Positions 6,245 through 10,518 of a stretch of 10,518 bases of DNA are shown piece after piece. Numbering within the stretch: the first letter of the stretch is position 1; each line of letters starts with the position of its first letter. Origin of the DNA: Bacteroidales bacterium. Its GTDB lineage: Bacteria; Bacteroidota; Bacteroidia; Bacteroidales; UBA7960. Under the pieces are notes generated by a model. It did not search any database, was not told the DNA's origin, and worked only from the letters and a program-made list of their open reading frames with translations. The stretch lies in contig SKTA01000099.1 of assembly GCA_007122745.1 (NCBI GenBank), forward strand, positions 1 to 10,518, given 5' to 3'. The position numbers and the translations under genes were made by a program.

Positions 6245-9200
6245 TTAGCGAATGATCACCTGGTGTGCATCCTCCTGATTGATTCTGATGAAGTATGCGC
6301 CAGGGGTCATTCCGGACACATCCAGCTCAACCTCGGCAGCTCCGGAATCGGGATAAGATACAATGGTTTGTAATGTCTTTCCGGAAATGTCCAGAAGAGT
6401 TACCACAACGGTTTCCTGTCCGGATGAGGGAATGTGGACAAATAGTATATCCCTGGCCGGATTGGGGAAGATGGTCACTGTGGTATCGTCAGTATCCCCA
6501 ACAGCGGTGCCGTCAGCTTCAAGTACAACGGTTACCATCACATCTTCATCATTAACCTGGAAGGTCCCTTCATAATCAAAATAATGGGCTGCAGTGACTG
6601 TAAAATCGTACATGCCCGGAATGTAATCCTCCATTTCGTAAGCACCTTCGGGATAAGTTTGCCCTTCAATGCTTATTGATGCGTCCCCAACAAAGGCACC
6701 ATACTGGTCACTCACCTCAAAGCTCAGGTTATAATATGGATTCATTTCAACATTTAAAACAACATCGGAATCATCTATTTCCACCACCCCTTCATGGGTT
6801 TGATGGCCTTCGGCTTCAATCATGTAGGGGTAGGATCCGGTTTCCAGATCATCAATTGTGAAGTATCCGGCTTCCATGATCTCGCCATCAAAAGTGATTA
6901 CCGGGTCTGGCACTTCATTGCCATGCACATCATTCACTTCGAAGGTCACTTCAAATACACGTGTCATGATGATCTCAATCAGGTTCTCCCCTTCCATTTC
7001 CACATCAAAAGGCTTAAGCATCAACGACCTGTGGTTTTCTGCAGTGGCATTGTAATAGAATGTACCTGCGGGAAGTTCGGTTTGCACTTCACCATTCACA
7101 TCGGTGTGATGTACCTCATTGCTCACTTCAATGTTTGCTCCTTCAACCATTTCTTCAAACTGGTTGGATACCCTGAAAGTGACATCATACTTCGGCAATT
7201 CATAATACACAATGATTTTCCAGGTGTTGTTGGGCACATATACGTATTGCGTATTTGAACCTGACCCACCCCACGTACGGAAAACGTGCAGCTCAAACTC
7301 GATGTCACCGCCACCGACAACATTGTTGGCAATGTCCAGCTCTGTACGTTCATACTCTATGGTTCCTCCACTGTTGCTAGTGCCTGAATAGACCTGTGAT
7401 TCGGTTGTTCCGCCATCAGACACACACCTGAGGAAAGAACGCTGTTCACTCATCCAGGCGCCACCATGTGAGGTCAGGTTGTACGCCACATCCACGCCTG
7501 TAATTGTTGCACCTTGTGGAATTGTGACAGTCATTTGGCCCGCTTCAAGCGCATTGCTCGCGGTTGTGGGATTGTTATTAAAGGTTGAAGGGATATCTCC
7601 TTCATCATAGAAGGGAGCCAGCCCTACAATGATCTCTTTTGCCGACTCAAACTCAAAGGGGTCTGCAAAAGCCTTAAATATCAAATCGTTCGGACTTTCA
7701 AGAGGTGTGTTCATTGATGCTACCACCTGAAAAACAATCTCAATGGAAGCTTCAGGTTCTAGTGAAGCAAGATCCTGGGTTTCATGGGAAAGGACGGTGA
7801 TCCAGGGACCATCTGACACCAGCCATGCTTCAATCGGTCCACTTTCCATCTGTCCCATATTTGCCAGGGTTATGATCACATCTGCTGTTTCACCCGGATC
7901 AAGGACTCCATCACCATCGCCATTTTCAGAATCATCAATGATCATGTCTGAGAAAACTAATTGCGGAGCGTGAGCGTATTCAATAAAACTACTGCTCCAT
8001 GTTTCATCAGGATCTGCAGATGAGTAAGTGGTGACCACAAACTCTACCATATGGTTTCCGGGAATGTTGTCGGCCACCTGAAAGGAAAATATCTCTTCAA
8101 TGTGCATTTCCGATTCCGCGTCAAAGTCACCGATTGTTGCGATGCTGTCGACGAGGGTGATAAAAGGTGATTCAACGGTAACGGAGGCCATTACTCCCTC
8201 AATCATCTCTTCGGTTGGGTTTTCCAGGGTAAGGTTGATTTTGATGAACTCACCCGGATTGATATGTCCGTCATCATTGCCGTCGCTGTCATCCAGCTCA
8301 TGATCCATATAAACAATTCCCTGATAAGGTGTTTGCATGATCGCGGCCAGTGCATCGAGACGACCACTGCCATAGGAATTACTCTTGCTGGTAGTTTTGG
8401 GCTCGGCACTCTCTTCAAGAATCTGACTAACCTGTTCGGGGGTTAAGCCAGGATTTTTCGAAAGGATGAGGGCCATGGCACCGGCAACGGCAGGCGTAGC
8501 CATTGAAGTCCCGCTTTTCGTGGTATAACCGGTGTTGGTATTATGAGATAAAGAAAGCACATCAGATCCGGGAGCCACAAGATCAGGACGGATCAGTCCC
8601 ATACCGGGGCTGTAATGATAGTCGTTGAATGGTGCAACATTTTGCCACGTAACGGGCCCTTTGCTTGAGAAGCCAGACAGCACATCCGCACTGGTGGTAG
8701 AACCAACTGAAACAACGGCGGAGACACCACCTTGCAAAGTCTGGTCAGGGTTCAGCCATGGCGGAGGAATATCTCCCGGTGTGCGTACCTCACTGGGTGG
8801 AGGTTGACCGCCCCAGCCACCTTCATTACCGGAAGCAACAGCTGCGATCAGTCCTGCACTCAATGCATTATTCATCGTAATTCGCCATGTGCTTCTATCA
8901 GGATTCCATTGATGCTGCCAGCCCAGTGAAAGACTCATCACGTGGGCACCGTAATCAACAGCAAATTGAATGGCAGCCCAAACGCCTGCTTCGGTTCCAC
9001 CGCCCGTATCACCCAGAACTTTAAGATTCATGATGGTGGCACCGGGGGCAATCCCCGTTCCCGTACCGGCGGCTCCGGTTCCGGCAACGGTACCTGCGCA
9101 ATGCGTACCATGGCTTTGATAATCCATGGTCACATGGTTGTTGTTTACAAAATTAAAACCATGATTCGGATAATCGATGTGTTGCCACATGTTATCGGTG

Positions 9201-9814
9201 ATGTCAAGGTGGTTGTAGTTGATCCCTGTGTCCATAACGGCCACAATCACACCCTCTCCCGTGTAACCCTGGGCCCACGCCTGATCTGCATTTACAAGGG
9301 TTACATTCCACGCAAGGTTCGGCGAAACAATATTGTCAGGTTCGATAACCGGAACTGAAGGTTGCTCCGGATTTGCCATTAACACCTGGCGCTCTTTGTT
9401 ATAATCGACCCGTGCAAGGTCTTTTCGTGTCATAAGTTCCTGGATAACTTCCGGCTTAGCTTCACAGTTGATCAGATTCGCAATCCAGAGCGGCCTTATA
9501 TTTCTGACCTTCCCTTCAGCTTCCTTTAAACGGAGCCAATCCAAAAGTTCGGCCTGGGTTTGTTCGCTGAATTGCTTAAGTTCATTAATAACAAAGCTTC
9601 TTCTTTTATCAGGGTTGCTGATGGTTCGGCTTTGATGATAAAGCAATTGATCATCAACCTGGGCATCAAACCTCAGGTTGACAGAAATGAAATCATCTTC
9701 TCCTTTTCCGGATAACGCCGTTTGAATGGCAGGAGTCACCTCCGGCTGTGCCAGCAATGGCATCAATGGAAGGATGTAAATAAACAGAAAGAATAAGTAA
9801 GTAATCTTTTTCAT
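6245..9814 (-). CDS. Secreted bacillopeptidase F-like S8 serine protease with T9SS sorting domain
   Basis: An 1189-residue exported protease. The chosen start (ATG at 9814) begins directly with a signal peptide, MKKITYLFFLFIYILPLMPL followed by LAQ; the frame stays open 22 codons further upstream, but that adds non-signal residues and spans a promoter-like element. Residues 24-150 are a propeptide with a bacillopeptidase F-like look (GKVRNIRPLWIANLINCEA at 101-119). The catalytic domain (about 165-495) has AWAQGYTGEGVIVAVMDTGI with Asp195, His235 (SHGTHCAGT), oxyanion Asn330 (ASGNEGG) and Ser437 (SGTSMATPAVAG): a complete triad. Next come two acidic beta-sandwich repeats (about 503-725), an unrecognised beta-rich region (735-873), three PEGA-like repeats (876-1100) and a T9SS type A sorting domain (1111-1189, TIFPNPARDI and GMTPGAYFIRI). 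It is expected at the cell surface or in the medium; substrate unknown. A terminator follows the stop. Confidence 0.93.
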   Translation of the reverse strand: MKKITYLFFLFIYILPLMPLLAQPEVTPAIQTALSGKGEDDFISVNLRFDAQVDDQLLYHQSRTISNPDKRRSFVINELKQFSEQTQAELLDWLRLKEAEGKVRNIRPLWIANLINCEAKPEVIQELMTRKDLARVDYNKERQVLMANPEQPSVPVIEPDNIVSPNLAWNVTLVNADQAWAQGYTGEGVIVAVMDTGINYNHLDITDNMWQHIDYPNHGFNFVNNNHVTMDYQSHGTHCAGTVAGTGAAGTGTGIAPGATIMNLKVLGDTGGGTEAGVWAAIQFAVDYGAHVMSLSLGWQHQWNPDRSTWRITMNNALSAGLIAAVASGNEGGWGGQPPPSEVRTPGDIPPPWLNPDQTLQGGVSAVVSVGSTTSADVLSGFSSKGPVTWQNVAPFNDYHYSPGMGLIRPDLVAPGSDVLSLSHNTNTGYTTKSGTSMATPAVAGAMALILSKNPGLTPEQVSQILEESAEPKTTSKSNSYGSGRLDALAAIMQTPYQGIVYMDHELDDSDGNDDGHINPGEFIKINLTLENPTEEMIEGVMASVTVESPFITLVDSIATIGDFDAESEMHIEEIFSFQVADNIPGNHMVEFVVTTYSSADPDETWSSSFIEYAHAPQLVFSDMIIDDSENGDGDGVLDPGETADVIITLANMGQMESGPIEAWLVSDGPWITVLSHETQDLASLEPEASIEIVFQVVASMNTPLESPNDLIFKAFADPFEFESAKEIIVGLAPFYDEGDIPSTFNNNPTTASNALEAGQMTVTIPQGATITGVDVAYNLTSHGGAWMSEQRSFLRCVSDGGTTESQVYSGTSNSGGTIEYERTELDIANNVVGGGDIEFELHVFRTWGGSGSNTQYVYVPNNTWKIIVYYELPKYDVTFRVSNQFEEMVEGANIEVSNEVHHTDVNGEVQTELPAGTFYYNATAENHRSLMLKPFDVEMEGENLIEIIMTRVFEVTFEVNDVHGNEVPDPVITFDGEIMEAGYFTIDDLETGSYPYMIEAEGHQTHEGVVEIDDSDVVLNVEMNPYYNLSFEVSDQYGAFVGDASISIEGQTYPEGAYEMEDYIPGMYDFTVTAAHYFDYEGTFQVNDEDVMVTVVLEADGTAVGDTDDTTVTIFPNPARDILFVHIPSSGQETVVVTLLDISGKTLQTIVSYPDSGAAEVELDVSGMTPGAYFIRINQEDAHQVIIR
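6515..7189 (-). repeat. Three tandem PEGA-like repeats within the 1189-residue protease
   Basis: Residues 876-951, 953-1026 and 1028-1100 repeat a pattern of about 75 residues: an opening aromatic-rich strand (YDVTFRVSNQF, FEVTFEVNDVHG, YNLSFEVSDQYG), a variable strand ending in an extra Gly or Glu turn, a central LPAGTFYYNATAENH, LETGSYPYMIEAEGH or IPGMYDFTVTAAHY strand, and a closing strand (IEIIMT, LNVEMN, VTVVLE). The middle motif, Gly-x-Tyr followed by a strand and a small-polar-His turn, resembles PEGA and carboxypeptidase-regulatory-like beta sandwiches used as stalks or for surface binding. The copies are diverged, so the duplication is old. Confidence 0.7.
7670..8308 (-). repeat. Two tandem acidic beta-sandwich repeats with DxDGxxxxxPGE turns in the 1189-residue protease
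   Basis: Residues 503-610 and 622-715 each begin with an acidic loop, DDSDGNDDGHINPGE (508-522) and DDSENGDGDGVLDPGE (627-642), followed by similar strands (IKINLTLENPTEE and ADVIITLANMGQM) and a PFITLVDS or PWITVLSH strand. The Asp/Asn spacing resembles calcium-binding loops and the module resembles the CARDB-like domains common after catalytic domains in secreted Bacteroidota proteases. Calcium binding is inferred, not shown. Confidence 0.65.
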
Positions 9815-9841
9815 AATAAAGTTATTGGGTTTTTTAAGGCG

Positions 9842-9850
9842 ATAAAGGTA
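9842..9850 (-). promoter_or_regulatory. Candidate Bacteroidota -7 element for the 1189-residue protease gene
   Basis: The minus strand reads TACCTTTAT at 9850-9842, matching five of six fixed bases of the Bacteroidota -7 consensus TAnnTTTG. It is 28 bases upstream of the ATG at 9814, giving a short leader. A TTG lies further upstream, but its spacing (27 bases) is longer than the usual -33/-7 distance, so the upstream half is not convincing. If used, this promoter excludes the upstream in-frame start at 9880. Confidence 0.4.
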
Positions 9851-9974
9851 CATAATTTTCACCTTGCAGCTATTACCCAATTCGCTCTTTTATATTAAAA
9901 GCTGCTTTATTATGCTGAAAACCATATTATAAAGGACAATTATATGATCACATCAATGGTTTATGTGTGATAAT

Positions 9975-10518
9975 TTATTGCTTCTCGAACACAATTCCGA
10001 ATGATCTGCCGCTCGATGCACGAAAACCGGTTACGATGTCATCCTCATCGCGAACAAACCTCAGGCCTGTTATGGGGAAGCTTCCGCTATAATCATCCTT
10101 TGCTTCGGCCCTGAGTGGAATGTCATCAAAACGCCGGTGTTGCAAAACTAGCGATCTATCCTCCCTGGCGACTATCGTGTAAAAAGTCTCAAGCTCTTCG
10201 CTGAAATAGCGTCCCTGGTACATGGCAAGCTCTTCTTCCGAAGGGACCCATTTGGGCTCAAATATCCGATTGGCAAGATGATCACCGTTTTGGTGCAGTG
10301 TCATTGCATCCACCTCCCCATCTTCATTGCGATGAAAAGTAAAACCGGCATCAATGATGGTAAGGTAAAATGTTGAGTCGGAACTGGCATAAATCTCAAT
10401 CTTTCCCTGGCCTGTGGCCTGTGCATAAAGTGTATCCCCTTCCCGCGTGAACTCCATTACAAAGTCTGGCATATCCTCCATTGCATACCGGCCGGCAATT
10501 TCATCAAACTGCTCAGCA
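9975..10518 (-). CDS. C-terminal part of a serine hydrolase (beta-lactamase-family, DUF3471-type tail), partial
   Basis: The frame is open from the right edge of the window to a TAA at 9977-9975, 180 residues; an internal Met at 10481 is not a natural start, because the homology begins before it (FDEIAGRYAMEDMPDF). Two related beta-barrel-like modules are visible. The first (about residues 4-87) follows the DUF3471 pattern, with a GRY opening, LYAQATGQGKIEIYASSDS, and a DGEVDAMTLHQNGDHLANRI ending. The second (about 95-180) has a MYQGRYFSEELETFYTIV opening and a GLRFVRDEDDIVTGFRASSG ending. In known proteins these modules follow a penicillin-binding-protein/class C beta-lactamase-type serine hydrolase domain, which would lie beyond the right edge. 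No catalytic residue is visible. Neither the substrate nor the cell location can be told. No clear terminator follows the stop. Confidence 0.75.
   Translation of the reverse strand, partial: AEQFDEIAGRYAMEDMPDFVMEFTREGDTLYAQATGQGKIEIYASSDSTFYLTIIDAGFTFHRNEDGEVDAMTLHQNGDHLANRIFEPKWVPSEEELAMYQGRYFSEELETFYTIVAREDRSLVLQHRRFDDIPLRAEAKDDYSGSFPITGLRFVRDEDDIVTGFRASSGRSFGIVFEKQ

Noticed and set aside
6794..7258. 154-codon open frame on the plus strand inside the large protease gene
   Set aside because: Antisense to a clearly coding frame, with low-complexity His/Phe-rich content and no recognisable motif; a shadow of the codon use of the protease.
8942..9358. 138-codon plus-strand open frame opposite the S8 catalytic domain
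   Set aside because: Entirely antisense to conserved catalytic-domain codons; Gly/Thr/Arg-rich translation looks like the reverse reading of the Gly/Ala-rich active-site region.
9815..9880. Upstream in-frame start for the 1189-residue protease, adding 22 residues
   Set aside because: The extension (MGNSCKVKIM...) precedes a perfectly good signal peptide and overlaps the promoter-like TACCTTTAT, so the ATG at 9814 is preferred.
9948..9973. Weak inverted repeat TGTGAT/ATCACA after the serine hydrolase stop
   Set aside because: Only 6 bp with a 13-base loop and no T-run; not convincing as a terminator.

Overview
The window looks like chromosomal DNA of a Bacteroidota member, probably Bacteroidia. 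Two large secreted proteases end in type IX secretion (T9SS) type A sorting domains with PNPA motifs, ribosome binding sites are weak or absent, and one promoter candidate fits the TAnnTTTG pattern of this phylum. There are no tRNA or rRNA genes, CRISPR arrays, insertion sequences or phage genes.

Left part, plus strand (1-2211): the last 35 residues of a probable cation-transporting P-type ATPase, a SMUG2-type uracil-DNA glycosylase family protein, and a 446-residue membrane protein that fuses a VTE5/dolichol-kinase-like half to a DUF92 (VTE6-like) half. The gaps are short (37 and 18 bases) and show no terminator, so the three may be one transcript. The fused protein starts with TTG. Its two halves belong to the families that carry out the two successive phosphorylations of a prenyl alcohol such as phytol, giving the prenyl diphosphate.

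Middle (2215-2728, minus strand): a broken UbiA/MenA-type prenyltransferase gene, ending 3 bp from the stop of the kinase fusion. The N-terminal half is recognisable, including the NDxxDxxxGxD prenyl-diphosphate site. It is split by a one-base frameshift, and the second half of the protein is missing. A prenyl-diphosphate-making fusion next to a prenyl-diphosphate-using enzyme suggests a prenol salvage and quinone or lipid prenylation locus that is decaying, or whose prenyltransferase is now supplied from elsewhere. This is the most interesting part of the window.

Right part, minus strand (2766-10518): two large subtilisin-family (S8) proteases and the C-terminal part of a serine hydrolase of the beta-lactamase/DUF3471 type. 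The proteases are not close copies. The 1106-residue one carries fibronectin-III-like, MAM/jelly-roll-like, HYDIN-like and fasciclin modules. The 1189-residue one is bacillopeptidase F-like, with two acidic DxDGxxxxxPGE beta-sandwich repeats and three PEGA-like repeats. Both have complete Asp-His-Ser triads, signal peptides and T9SS sorting domains, so both are expected to be exported to the cell surface or medium. A strong intrinsic terminator separates them, so they are probably transcribed separately. An inverted-repeat cluster precedes the smaller one.
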